Under the pieces are notes generated by a model, which was not told where the DNA came from, made no database searches, and saw nothing but the letters and a program-made list of their open reading frames with translations. This document shows, one piece after another, positions 9,062 to 21,700 of a DNA stretch of 30,151 nt. Position 1 is the stretch's first letter. Every line of letters starts with the position of its first letter. The translations under genes and the position numbers were made by a program. The stretch lies in NCBI GenBank assembly GCA_037176905.1, contig JBBBWG010004114.1, positions 1 through 30,151 of the forward strand, read 5' to 3'. Source of the DNA: Azolla pinnata (taxonomy: Eukaryota; Streptophyta; Polypodiopsida; Salviniales; Salviniaceae).

Positions 9062-11230
9062 TGCGAACAAGAACGTATTGTAATCAATTCGTTTGAATTT
9101 AAGGAGATGCAAAAAAAAATACATAAGAAAAAATGCAAGTGCACATCCCAAATTTCAAATAAATTTAATATAATACAAGTGAGGTTATATTAAGATGTCC
9201 AATGTTAAGAGGAGATTTGGGACATGAAAAAAAGGCATGCCTTTAAATTATTATATTGTGACACGTATCGCCCTCTCCTATCTCCTAGGTTCTTAAAACA
9301 CCATTACCAACAACCTCCCTCGCATGGAGCTATAAGTGACACAATTCTTGTTTGAAAAATCAACAATTCCGGTCAGGCAATATCAACTCTTGACTACCCA
9401 ACAACAATATGATCCTGAATTACTCATGATTATACAATAAGTGAAGGCTCAACCTGCCACGGTCATGAGGTATATGCTCATTAATAATTTATTGTACCAA
9501 ATATCCGCGTCATCTTTGTCTCGATTGTTGTGCATCCTCTCTAATCATCTAGGCTTCCATAGGGCTTTGACAAAGCTAAGGACACAGTAGTACTAGCCTT
9601 GGATGTGGCAGGACATCTACAAGCACCTACATCGTTGCCAGGAAAACTCAAATCTCCCACATTTTAGATTTAACAAGATTTATGTTTAATCTCTTATACA
9701 TATTATATACCCCCTTTTGTTGTTTAATGAAAATTATCTAATTTTTGCATTTCAATTATTTCCTTAAACATATACGTACAATTTGTATTTTCTAGTCCAA
9801 GATCATGAGGACGTGCCTCAGCTTTCATGTATTTTTATCAATTTTTGCTACATCTTTGGTGAAACAAAAGAACTATAACAACACTTCGTACACCTGATTT
9901 TGATATAAATAAAAGAAATGTGTTATTGAATTGATTATGATCTCCATTATAAGAAGAACACATGGCATTTTATTCATTTACTTGTGTATCATTGAGCATT
10001 TTCATGTAAAAGAGATCTTAAAACATCAAACAAGAGAAAATTTTCATAATTTTTTTGTGGAAGAATTGCTATTTTTTAATAATATGGAGCGCGAGTATCT
10101 AAAATGAAATTATCAAGCACCGCGGTAATTATTTCTACCCCCTATCACATAAAATAAAATAGAATATAGAGAGTATCTAAAGTTATCGAGATGTCCTCAA
10201 ATCCTTGATATATTTTGGATAGATTTTTTGAAAGCTACATATCTAATGGCATTTTGATAACTAATAGAAGGATATTTTTTTTGGATAATAATAATAATAA
10301 TAACAAAATAAAAAATCAAACAATGGCCAACTGGAGTATATTAAACTCGACCTTTTGCAAAGGGTTCAAATAGCAACATAGAAATAATTTTCATGAAATA
10401 TTTTCACCCACTGTATTGCGGATAGAATGGATTTCCAACTTTTGCCTGATACTGTAACACCAATAACCCATCTAAAACTTCTTTAAATAAATGTGAAGTT
10501 AATCTTCCACCATGTTGGTATATTAAAAATCAACACCTTCGTTCGATCTATCAGTTATGGAATGCATGGCTTCCTTCATATAGCAGTTAAAAAACCTTCT
10601 CTACATTCTATGGTTAAATACCTTTATATATCATAGATCAAATGGACCATAGAATGCATGGCTTCCATGTAGTCACAGTAATCCCCTCGATTTCTTCCCA
10701 GTATGGTAGGGAGGTAATATATCGAGCTTTCTCAAGTACAATGGAACCCTTTTATCTTTGAAGGTGCATGCCTGCCTTCGACAATTACTAATCGGTCAAT
10801 GTCAAAGTCAAATCAGTGGCAATTTGCCAAGCTATTCGTGAAGACCAATTTTACTGCAAGCATCTCTTATCTATCATTCTTGGCATCCAGCATGCGATGG
10901 CTTGAGCAGGAGAGGTGTGTTGGGTGGACGGCTCAACAAAGAATTCATTATCGGTGAGCCTTGGACAACATTCTTGGATCAGTCGATTGGGCCCCTGACG
11001 ATTGCATGATCGTTTCGAGCAAATGATCATACAAGCTCAAAGAAGGGCAAGTCGGATCGAGCCAGTTTTTGGTAGACAGGTCAAGGGGGGGGGGGGGGGG
11101 GGCATGTGTTCGATAAAGGTCTCGCGGAGGCGAAATGCGACTAGGATCACAGCTAGATGTGGCTGCGATCAAGCATGTAGCTAGCAAGGGGCAGCTGAGC
11201 CAGCAATAGCAGATTCCAGGTTTAGATGGG
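9062..11230. other. Intergenic, no supported gene
   Basis: AT-rich DNA with no convincing coding frame. It may include more plastid-derived non-coding sequence next to the ndhB piece, but I cannot prove it. Small features are an ATA run (about 10285-10301), a repeated block around AATGCATGGCTTCC (10562 and 10646), and the 18-base G run at 11085-11102. Confidence 0.5.
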
Positions 11231-11364
11231 CGGACGTGAGAAGCTCTGCTCGCTCTCTCTCTCTCTGCTCTCTCTCTCTTTCTTTCTGTCTCTCTTCTTT
11301 GTCAGATGTTCCTCGAGCGCAGCCCCGACATCGCGGCTCCGATGAGATCAAATCAGCAGAGCTC

Positions 11365-11408
<44 letters not shown>

Positions 11409-11690
11409 TGATTCTTTCTTGCACTGAAACAACAGATGGGCATGGGGCCATGAACATAAATAAGTGAAAACAGCAAGGCCATAAACATAAATATATGAAA
11501 AGGGCACGATCCGTGACCTTCCTTCTTCCCTTCTTTCCTTCTTCTTTTGCAGTCATCAGTCACACGATGCAGCAGGTTTCTCATCAATGCAGCGGGAGCT
11601 GCTGCATGAGCTGCTGCAGAGATGCAGATGCAGCTAAACATAAAAGCTCGCACCCACCATCCATGGCCTCATCCTACCTCTGATCCAACA
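11231..11690 (+). promoter_or_regulatory. Putative promoter and 5' leader of the neprosin gene, pyrimidine-rich
   Basis: A CT-rich block (about 11250-11290) and a (CTTT)n microsatellite (about 11365-11409) form long pyrimidine tracts upstream of the ATG at 11691. A 32-bp spaced repeat of GGCCATRAACATAAATA (11446 and 11478) contains ATAAATAT, a possible TATA element, about 200 bases before the start codon. This is position-based inference. Confidence 0.35.
11365..11409. repeat. (CTTT)n microsatellite
   Basis: About eleven near-perfect CTTT units. Confidence 0.9.
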
Positions 11691-14600
11691 ATGGCTTCTT
11701 CTTCTTCTTCTTCTTCTTCTTCTTCTTCTAGCTCATGCCCATGTCTCTTCAGGATTCTTCTCTTGCTATCCCTCATTTCCATGGCTCCTTCTTCTTCTTC
11801 TTCTTCTTCTTCTTCTCCTTCTTCTTCTTCTTCTTCTTCTCTCCATGACAACGAGAGGACCCATTCCCAAATCCGGCACCACCTCCATCGCCTCAATAAG
11901 CCTCCTGTTTCCAGCATTCAGGTAACAAACACAAGAAACGCACTAGAAGAAGTCTTAATTCCATCTTCTGCTTCTTCTTCTTCTTGCTTCTTGCTTCATG
12001 CTTCATGCTGTTGTTGTCCATAATTGATAACCCAACACACAAAGCAGATGACTAATCGCATCACCTAGCTCCTACTTTGCCTCCTTGAATCCACAAACTG
12101 TGAATCATCTGCTTGAAGAAGAAATTCAGCACTCCCAAGTGTGGCATGATTGTGGGCAAACGCTGATGCGTGTGCTTGTTGTGCATGCCTGCATCATTAT
12201 ATTGCTGGCACTGTAATGTAAGAAATGGAATCATCTCCCAAGATCAGGATGCAGATCACGGAATCGGGGTCTTTCGATTCTTTCTCTTTCTGTGTGCGCA
12301 GAGCGCAGACGGCGATGTGATCGACTGCATTCCGATCGCGGCGCAGCCTGCGCTGGACCATCCGAAGCTCAAGCGGCACCGGATCAAGCTCGAGGCGCCA
12401 CCATTGCCGGAGAAGATGCAGCGCGCTCGGAGCTCTCGGCAATGGCGGCGGCAGCAAGCTGATCAGGTGCAGCTATGGCACCACCAAGGAGAGAGGTGTG
12501 TTAAGAATTAGGGTTTGAACATACTTTTAAAAGCAAGATAGACAATGAGAGTAAATAGAGCAAGAGAAAGTGAAATTGCACACCTCCGGACTACAAATGA
12601 ACTGGAAATTTGTATTGCAATGTAAGTTGGATCGGGTTTAGGGTTAGACTAATTATTTATAGCCAAGTGTGATACAAGAATATTACTAATTAGAGACTGT
12701 AATTAAGAGATTGTATTATAGTGAAAGTGTGATGCAAGAAGATTAAGAGATTATACAATATATAAATAATGAGAGCGCAAGGGGAAGCAAAATTACGCAC
12801 TCGCTTACAAATGAACCCGAAATTTGTAGTGCAAGCTAAGTTTGACTTTGGGTACAAATGTTGCCAATTTTATAGCCAAGCGTGATACAAGAATATTTAA
12901 GAGATTGACAGTACTCGAAATTCGTATCAGAGCGGAATCTATGAATTATGAATGTTAGTTAGTAGTCTTTTGTCTGGAATACCAACAGTGTCAAGAATAC
13001 TGCCGAATTTGTTTTTAATCGTGAAACTTGTATACATTTATGTCGGGATTGAATTTGTCAGTGAACCTTGTCATACAAACTTCGATGAAACTTTTATACA
13101 TACTTTGATCGAATTTGTTTGTGAACCTTGTTATACATGCTTCGATGAAACGTTTATGCATATACTTCGACGGAATTTGTTTGTGAACCTTGTTATGTGC
13201 TTGTAACAAGGTGCCCGAGGGGCACGATCGCGGTGAGGAGGACGAGGGAGGAGGACGTGGCACGGGCGGCGGAGGCGTCACGGTTCGGGCGCAAGCGGCG
13301 GAGCTACGGGCCCGCTCGCAGGGCGGCGCCCATGTCGGCCGCCGCCCACATGCATCAAGTGAGTCAGAGGTCTCGATGTCTAAAGATACAGAATCCATTT
13401 TTGTCGAGCGCCTTCCAAATCTATATATATATATATATATCGGTTCTGTCTGTAAGGCAGTTGAGTCTGAGGTTCTGAGGACGTAGCTCGCTTGATCACC
13501 CAAGTTCGCTGTTAAATCTTCTGGCTTTTTAATGTTTTTTTCCCGGGGGGTTTTTGTTTTTCCTTTTTCTTTTGTTTTCTTCTGTGGGGTAGCATGCCAT
13601 CGTGTACGTCGAAGGCGGCCGTTACTATGGGGCTAGGGCGACGATCAATGTTTGGGATCCTGTGATTGACGCGCCCGACGAGTTCAGCCTGTCGCAGGTC
13701 TGGATCCTAGGCGGCTCCTTCGACACTGGCCTCAACAGCATCGAGGCCGGATGGCAGGTAAAAAAAACAAAAACAAAAAAGACTAAAGTAACTAAAAGCC
13801 CAGACCAATTCGATATATTGCCTTTCATCGGATCGATTCGTGACCACCCAAAGCTGAATCTCCAAGCTCAATTGGCTTCTTGTTCTTGTTCTTGTTCTTC
13901 TTCATCTGCTTGGCTGGGGACCGGACCAAATGCCAGGTGATCCCTGAGCTCTATGGGGACAATAGCACTCGCTTGTTCACGTACTGGACGGTAAGTAACA
14001 CAGAGCTTTTCATTCTCCCCGACTCGTGCATGAGACAAGTCGAAATCCGTCGTCGATGTATCGGGACTAGTCAGGGAGGTTAAACCAAAAGCTTCTTAAG
14101 GGGCCGGGGTAAAAGCATTCATCATGATGATTGATGTTTCATTGGAAACAGTAGATGCACTGCATGTTGGAATATTTGGGTGTCCAAGGGGGTGGTGGTC
14201 ATGGCAACAGTAGTTAGTGAGCTCGATAAAAAGGACTGTTCCATCAATCCATCGCCAGACTGAGCCCAATGTCCCTGACCTTCTTCTTCTTCTTCTGTCG
14301 TTGGCTTCGTCTTCTGCTACTGCTTGCTTGCTTCTTCCCCAGAGCGATGCATACCAGGGGACCGGGTGCTACAACCTGCTTTGCTCCGGCTTCGTCCAGA
14401 TCAGCGGCCACATCGCACTGGGCGCCGCCATCTCGCCTCTGTCTGCGTACGGCGACAAGCAGTACGACATCGACATCCTCATCTGGAAGGTAAGGCGAAA
14501 GGAAAAGGATCTATTCTCACGGGAGGCGACAAACAAATACAGTAATGGGGGGAAACCCTGCGATTCCGTCTGTGAAGACCCAGCAAACTCCGACTGCTAT

Positions 14601-15323
14601 TGGCATTAACCTTACGAACCGATTTAGAAGGCTAATTCCGAATGGTTTAAGAGGCAGGATAAGTAGGTGAAAACCCCATATGGTCGGCGTCAAATGGCCA
14701 AGTGTGACCATCCATATACACACATTTGTCCCCGTCCTAGGATAACCCAGTTTCCCAATGACGGTCATACATACACTTATCCTACCCTAAAACCATTCAA
14801 AAAAAGCTAGCCTTTATATAAAGTCGGTCCCTAAGGTTATTATTATGCCAATATAAAATCGAACCGATCGAGTGACCAACCAGGCACAGAGCAAGCAACT
14901 CTCCTCTGGCTCTGAACCCCGGCCCCGTCGGGTTTTTTTTTCCAGGATCCCAACGGCGGCGACTGGTGGTTGTCGTTCGGCGACGATCACGTGGTCGGGT
15001 ACTGGCCATCGTCGCTGTTCACGTACTTGGCGGAGCCCGCGAGCATGGTGCAGTGGGGCGGGGAGGTGGTGAATCGGGAGTCGCGAGGAAGGCACACCGC
15101 GACGCAGATGGGCAGCGGCCGTTTCGCGGCCGAGGGCTTCGGCCGCGCCGCCTACTTCTCCGACCTCCAGCTCGTCGACACCCACAACATCCTGCGGGCG
15201 CCCGTTGGCATCAGCACCTTTGCTGACAACTCCGCCTGCTACGACGTTCGGAACGGGTACAACGACGACTGGGGCTACTACTTCTACTTTGGCGGGCCTG
15301 GGCTGAGCGCCAGGTGCCCGTGA
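11691..15323 (+). CDS. Neprosin-family (DUF239/DUF4409) secreted protein, putative glutamic peptidase, seven exons
   Basis: Coding exons are 11691-11921, 12302-12495, 13211-13358, 13593-13757, 13937-13990, 14343-14489 and 14946-15323. All introns are GT..AG, all phases close, and the product is 438 aa. Residues 1-50 are two poly-Ser runs around a hydrophobic core (CLFRILLLLSLISMA), so probably a signal peptide of odd composition. The activation/propeptide domain includes SADGDVIDCIPIAAQPALDHP (about 78-98) and QLWHHQGERCPRGTIAVRRT. The neprosin domain starts near HAIVYVEGGRYYGARATINVW and includes LYGDNSTRLFTYWT, GTGCYNLLCSGFVQI, GYWPSSLF, WGGEVVN, HTATQMGSG and a C-terminal YFYFGGPG. Neprosin from Nepenthes is a prolyl endopeptidase with a glutamate pair; E242 (in IEAGWQ) and E353 (in WGGEV) are my candidates by motif and by a spacing close to that pair. 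Most plant members are uncharacterised, so activity here is inferred. The ATG has A at -3 and G at +4. Confidence 0.93.
11696..11841 (+). repeat. (TTC)n coding microsatellites encoding poly-Ser
   Basis: Three TTC/TCT runs (about 11696-11728, 11788-11815 and 11818-11841) lie inside exon 1 of the neprosin gene and encode runs of Ser in and around the signal peptide. Confidence 0.9.
12541..12912. repeat. Diverged tandem duplication in neprosin intron 2
   Basis: Copy A (about 12541-12720) and copy B (about 12763-12912) share, in the same order, AATGAGAG, a CTTACAAATGAACC/ACTACAAATGAACT block, GAAATTTGTA, TATAGCCAAG.GTGATACAAG and AAGAGATT. They are heavily diverged but collinear. Confidence 0.7.
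13005..13205. repeat. About 60-bp minisatellite abutting neprosin exon 3
   Basis: Units begin GAATTTG at 13005, 13051, 13111 and 13173 and share GTGAACCTTGTTATAC and CTTCGATGAAAC. The last, truncated unit ends at the exon 3 acceptor (13210), so the repeat supplies the 3' splice-site region of intron 2. Confidence 0.85.
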
Positions 15324-17295
15324 ACTTTAGCCTAAACTGGAATCGCCCACAATCTCCAGCCCGCGTCTCGACCAACCTCCCGACTCACGAGTTCTGTAGA
15401 GACCAGCTCCAGAGACAAGTACGAGTTTGGGACCCGGCTCCACTCTCTGGGCTTGATAACCTTCGCCTGCACCTGTACCTATACTTGCGTCGCAAACGTA
15501 CATATCGGACATACCTCGATCGCAACCCTAATCGTCGTTCCACACGGATTTTAGCGGTTGTTTCGCTGTAACTTTAGCGAGCCCTCCCGGGCTCTTGTCG
15601 CAACAGTTGCGTCATCCTCTCTACGTTTACCGCGTGTTCTTCTTGTCCATGCCTGCACTGTACTTCCCTCCCCCCTCTCCGGAACTTCAATCGATGAAGT
15701 TGGCGCAGATTTCCAGGAACTATCGGAGTTTAGGCAGCACAAGTTCCAAACCGGGTAAAATTTTTCAAAGTTTGTCCTAGCCTCCCCCTCTCTGCCTCTG
15801 ATGTTATGTGAATAGTGTTCAATTTACCACTTGTGTGCAACAGAGCTGGCAATGCAGATTGATAGATATACATGAGCCTTGCACCTTATCTGAATGCTAC
15901 CCAAACTAATCATTTATGTCATACTTAGCGACAAGCGATCCCAAAGGATTGTCCCAAAGAATCAATGACTCAGCATAAATCAGTAAGAAAGCCTTTAAAT
16001 CAATCAATCTGTGTCTACAGATGAACGTCATACATTGCCGTCAACAACAAAAGGATCATTCCAATGCGACATTCCGATGACGGGTTCAGTCAAATCCCCT
16101 TCAAACATGTAGAAAAAAAAAAAGGAAAGGCATCAGCTCAATGCCATGCAATTTATTGATACAAACTGGTTATTAGCTTATTAATGATCAAATTGAATCC
16201 TTCAAACAGAGCTGCCCTGGATGATGATGGTAACTCTGGCTTTTTGAGATCCAACCAAAACAAGCACCAAGTTCTTCTCTTCCATGCGTCGAAATCTGAA
16301 TCCTGACACTCGGAAATCTCCAAGAATGAGTAGTTCCTGAGTAGAAATTTCGTATAATCAGTCGCTCGGATGCCAAACAAATGGTTGCTCTGAAAATTGG
16401 TACATAATCTACATTCTACAGTATATACAGAGTATCCTTCCACAGAAGTGAGCTACAGAAGATCGTGGAGAAATCTGCTTCTGGGTTTCGAAAACCACAT
16501 CATTACAGGAAGAACCCACATGACATGATCCCAAAAAATCTTCTGTATGATTAGTATAGCAATCAGCTTTCTTCGGATTGCACATCAGTTGGCATTTTGC
16601 AACCTTACTTCTGCTATCTTGCTGCATTTGTTAAAGATGGACGAAAGGCTAAGATTCGGCATCCATCTCATGAAAATCATTACTGGTAAGCATGAGAGCT
16701 TTTTATATGGAATGTAGCCATATCCCAAAACCTACATGTCCACCACGTGGATATATGCAGATGTGCGTACAGTAAAATCTCAAATTTCCCTCCTATGAGA
16801 TTTTACAGTACATGTGGGGTTTTCCCCTAACATTGCAGGGTCTTTTCTGTACCAGCTGATTTGCTTATCGCGTGATGGAGTTCTTTTCCAAAACCACTGT
16901 CATCTGCTGCATTAGGTCCACTCTATATTTCATGGAAGTTGGCACTACCGAGCATGTGGCAAACCATGGTCATACACTCCTCTTGCCGACACCTATATCA
17001 TTTCAAAATGCAAATCCGAGCAGTGTGAAACAGCATTTTTCCCACTTTGATAAAATGTATATATGCATGCAATACAAGGTGTCTGATATATAAATGATTA
17101 TATGTGTGCAAGACAAGGTGTCTGTCATATATAAATGCATGCATGCATGCAACACCAAAAATAAAAGACCAGTGATTTATGTGCATTTTGGCTGTAATAA
17201 ATGAAGCATATGATCAATTCAAGTTCTATTCCAAAAAAATGTCCATGATCCTACCATCATGTCCAATGGTTTGTGAATAAATATTGAACTAGCCA
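15324..17295. other. Neprosin 3' flank and intergenic, no supported gene
   Basis: The first few hundred bases should hold the neprosin 3' UTR. No open frame shows a domain. A perfect palindromic G-box CCACGTGG lies at 16743-16750. A 10-bp inverted repeat (TAAAATCTCA and TGAGATTTTA) lies at about 16773-16806. A twice-repeated block around CAAGGTGTCTGATATATAAATG (about 17066-17135) ends in a (TGCA)n run (about 17134-17151). Confidence 0.5.
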
Positions 17296-17965
17296 CAGGG
17301 GAACACCGACATAGTAAACATAATTCTAAAGCAAACTCATGCTGCCTTTAAGACGATGTTGTTGAAACAGAAAAAGTTTCCGAAATCTAGATGCTGATAG
17401 CACCACAGATTTCCTCATGAGGTCATTCCACCATAGCAAGCTTGAATGAACACAAAGCCACATGATCCAGGAAAATAAAATGCCACGTGTGTTAGAAGAG
17501 AAAATGCAGCATCCATTAAGTTACAGACAAGGTTATGTTACTGGCATTCAGTAAATGGGGTCAGTCTTCTTGCTAAATTCTAATACTACCCTCAGCTGGA
17601 CAGAGTGATCAAGCTATTCTATTTCTCCCACAGGGGAACACTGACATAGTAAACATAATTCTAAAGCAAACTCGTGCTGCCTTTAAGACGATGTTGTTGA
17701 AACAGAAAAAGTTTCCGAAATCTAGATGCTGATAGCACCACAGATTTCCTCATGAGGTCATTCCACCATAGCAAGCTTGAATGAACACAAAGCCACATGA
17801 TCCAGGAAAATAAAATGCCACGTGTGTTAGAAGAGAAAATGCAGCATCCATTAAGTTACAGACAAGGTTATGTTACTGGCATTCAGTAAATGGGGTCAGT
17901 CTTCTTGCTAAATTCTAATACTACCCTCAGCTGGACAGAGTGATCAAGCTATTCTATTTCTCCCA
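17296..17965. repeat. 335-bp tandem direct duplication, about 99 percent identical
   Basis: Copy 1 is 17296-17630 and copy 2 is 17631-17965. Reading both through, I see only two substitutions: CCGACATAG/CTGACATAG near the start and ACTCATGC/ACTCGTGC about 30 bases later. Each copy has one G-box CACGTG (17484 and 17819). No coding frame spans a copy. Either a very recent duplication or an assembly artefact. Confidence 0.95.
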
Positions 17966-18431
17966 TGCTCTCATTTCTATGATGTCTGCCACAATATTTT
18001 AGTTAATTTCTTGTACAGAGTGTATGTCACATGCATTGAGGCACTGCTCTGTTAGTTTTACACATCTGCAGGAATGGTTGATCGGCTAAGGTTCTTTTCA
18101 TCATTATGCAGGTAGTATTTCTACCTGAGCATGTCTGGCCTTGTAACCGCACAGTCCATGTTACAAGTATAATCCCAACTTAACCAGCAAAGCCTTTTAT
18201 TTATACATGTCTCATCTTTGCACAATCCCAGAGTGGAAATCATCCCCACCTTGATACCAAGCCTACGTATGTAGATCATGTGGTTAGGTTGTGAGGAGGA
18301 GAGAATATAAGGTTATGCTATCAACTCCTACATTCCCTATTGCATCTGTTAATTAGTCTAGACCAACTTTACACTATTTCAGCCCCATAAAATGCATATG
18401 CACATACATTCTTGAAATCATAAGGTTAAAA
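17966..18431. other. 3' flank of the PIF-like gene, no supported gene
   Basis: AT-rich sequence just beyond the minus-strand stop codon, expected to hold the 3' UTR. No poly(A) signal can be chosen with confidence. Confidence 0.45.
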
Positions 18432-18708
18432 CTATTCTGCATATATGAAGAATACCGGCACAGGTTGCAGTCGTTGAATCGGTTGGAAGCCCATGAGGCT
18501 TTGCGTTGGAAAGGGATTATTACATGCCGCCATACTTCCATGTGCTGTAGCTGGTATGATCATTCGATACATCGGAGGGACTACTGCATGAGTGGACAGG
18601 TTGAATTTACCCAAAGAAATAGAAGTACGGCTAATATCAGCTGTTTTCGTCGCAGCATGAATTGATGGAGTCGGCCGCAATGGTGGATATTGTCGGCCAG
18701 TGATAGTA

Positions 18709-18748
<40 letters not shown>

Positions 18749-21700
18749 CAGCAGTAGCACAAGTTGGAGTGCAGATACCCATATTGCCCATTGTCATGCC
18801 CATTCCCATGGATGTTGGCCATGCTGCCACTGCCACTGGCTGCATTCCTTGTGGCACGAGCATTGGAGAGAGGAAATAAGCATTATTGCTGTTGTCACCA
18901 CTACTACACGACATAATCTGCAAGAATCAGGTAATCTCTCTCAGCATCAGAAGCTTGGGAAATTGGACCTGTGTTTTTTCACTGTAATATCATTTTTCTG
19001 TTGCTAGAGGAGAAGAATTTCTGTTATGAATGCTGTACTAGGAAGTTTGAATGATGCTCACTTCGATTTGAGCTTTGAGAGCCTTGATGTATGTAATAGC
19101 CGCTTCCAGCATCGATGCTTTGTTTGACTGCAAAAACAACAATATGTCGGATTGCATATGTGTAGATGATCTTCTTTTCTGTAGTATATCTCCCACACAT
19201 ACATACACACAAACACATGCATATGCATCTATACTATTATAAAAGGAAACAGAATATATTTAATTAAAAAACAAGCAATTAAATTACATCATGTAAAGTA
19301 GAATAATAGAACTAATAGATGGATTTTAATTAAAGGATGGGAAAGCATATTTGAAAAAGCAAAACAAATAAATAAACAAGATAAAAAGCAAAACGAAAAT
19401 GTGTCTTCTATATTTGTTTCTTTAAACAAAGGCGTATTAAGAGAAGAGAAGGAGATCAGATTTAAAAATTAACATATTTTAAAGATTGAAAATGAATCAT
19501 GAAAAAAAAAATTTAATTATTAAACATGTTTGTAAAAAGTTTTAAAAAATAATTTCTGAAAAAACTAAATCACCCACACATACATATACATACACCAACG
19601 CATGCAATATGCATTTATACTATTATAAAAGTAAACAAAATATATTCAATTAAAAAGCAAGCAATTAAATTAAATCATGTAAAGTAGAATAATAGAACTA
19701 ATAGACAGATTTAATTAAAGAATAGGAATCAAAAAACAAGCAAATAAATAAACAAGATAAAAAGCAAAAAACAAATGTGTCTTCTATATTTGTTTCTTTA
19801 AACAAAGGCGTATTAAGAGTAAAGACGGTAATCTTTTTTTTTTTTAAACATACAAAACAATTTTTGAAAAACTAGATAAATAATCAATGAAAAAAGCAAA
19901 ACAGACTACATACACACATACACTTGTACATAATTATATATGGTGCATCAGCTAATGTGCTGTAACCCTAAGAATCAAGAGCTGAGTGCAATCAACCACC
20001 TTGTGTGAATTTGGCACAAGCGATTGCAATGCTTTCATCTTCTCACTGATCCGGTCTCTCCTCCTCTGCAATCACAATCCAGGATCCAGGTTTTTCAGTA
20101 CACAATACTTGTGGCTAGAATACCAAAACAGTTCAAATCTGAAGCGTTTTGATGTTTCTAGCCTTACTTACATATCGATAAATAGATCCAAGATCCAAAA
20201 GTGATACTCTTATCTATACTAATGGCTCATAAAGTCAAAGAGAAACACAAAGGTTCGAAGTGGTATTCACTCTTTCTGATCGGTTATGGCTCTCAGCAAT
20301 CCTTCGTTTCTTGTTTATGTTACCTTCACCTGCTGCTCCTCCCTCACGCTTCTCAATACAGACTGTTGTTTCATTCTCCAAAACCTAAAATTACAATAAG
20401 TAAGTTTTAGGTCACGTGCTTGCTCAGAAAAGATATTGTGTGATGCCAAAGATAATATCAAATTTTTTCAAAGCCAGACAATATATAGTTTCTGAGATCT
20501 TGGGTGCACGCAAAGATTTTTATGGGGCTTTCTTGCACAAGAGATCGGGTTTGATGTTTATGTCAATCCAAGTTACATGTCGTTTCCGATGTATGGCAAG
20601 CAAATGGAATGAATGAAAACCCCAGGAACATACCTTGCTTGGAATGTTAGAAATTTCATCACAAGCCTTTCTTCTACTGGAGCCAATTTTGTCATCGGGG
20701 TTAAACTCCGAACCATTACATGACGATATATCTGATGTCTCTACACATTCAACAACACTTGGGGCACCCACATCACTGATGATAGACGAGTCTTCGCCAT
20801 TACCTCTAACAATGAGCTCAGACCTCCCATCAAGCTTCTCATGGAAAGGGGCATTGTTATTTGATTCATTCCATGTTGAGAGATGAAACGATGAGTGGTC
20901 ATGAACAATGGAGGCACTGACACCATCGACGGGATCTGCAACAATTTGTGGTTCACAAATCCTCTTTCTGGTTGAATTGACCAATTCAGGTTTGGATGCA
21001 TCAAAGGTGGACATTTGATCGAGATGTTTCAAACGCTCAGCTCCAGTAGGGCCACTGGATACACCTAGAGACTGAAGGCTGGCCTTAAATGTGGCAGCAG
21101 GACGCGCAAAATTAGAGAAGTTCATAGAAGAGTTTCCAAGCATGCTCGTGGTGTTACTCATTGCCCTGTTCGAAAGGGTAGATATCTCCGCACTCACAGT
21201 AGGTGTCTGCCCTTCATCGATCACCTCTATATTTGACTTCAATGAGAATTCCCTTCTTGCCAAATCCATGTCACCGTTCCCACAAGCTTCATCTCCATAG
21301 CTACTATTACAACTACTGCTACATATCAGATTCTTCTGCATGGGTGTCACTGAAGGTGGTGGCATCGGCAAGAATGTGCTGTTCCATCGCACAGTGCTGC
21401 TCGATGATGCCAATCCAGCTACACCATCTGGATTCATCAACCTTGCACCTTTGTAGGCATCATCATGGCTAACACTGCTGCTCGAGGAGAGCCTCCCAAA
21501 TGGTGGTCGTGCATTCCCCCCATCATCAGTGAGGCTTATTTCCGATGGTTCATCAAAAGGGTATTGCAGCCAAGCGAGCAGCTCATCTTCCTGAGGATTT
21601 GGATTTGCATTCAGAGGATCGATCAGTGCCTCATTGTTGGGTCTGCCAACAAAAATATGATCATGATCATGATCATGATCATGATGATGATCATCATCAT

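Noticed and set aside
14814..15226. Open frames in other phases over neprosin exon 7
   Set aside because: Shadows of a GC-rich exon; the neprosin frame has the family motifs and the proper phase.
16773..16806. Inverted repeat as a terminator or miRNA hairpin
   Set aside because: The stem is only about 10 bp, too short for a plant miRNA precursor.
18637..18822. Tyr-rich minus-strand frame
   Set aside because: Produced by reading the (AGT)n repeat in another phase of the PIF last exon.
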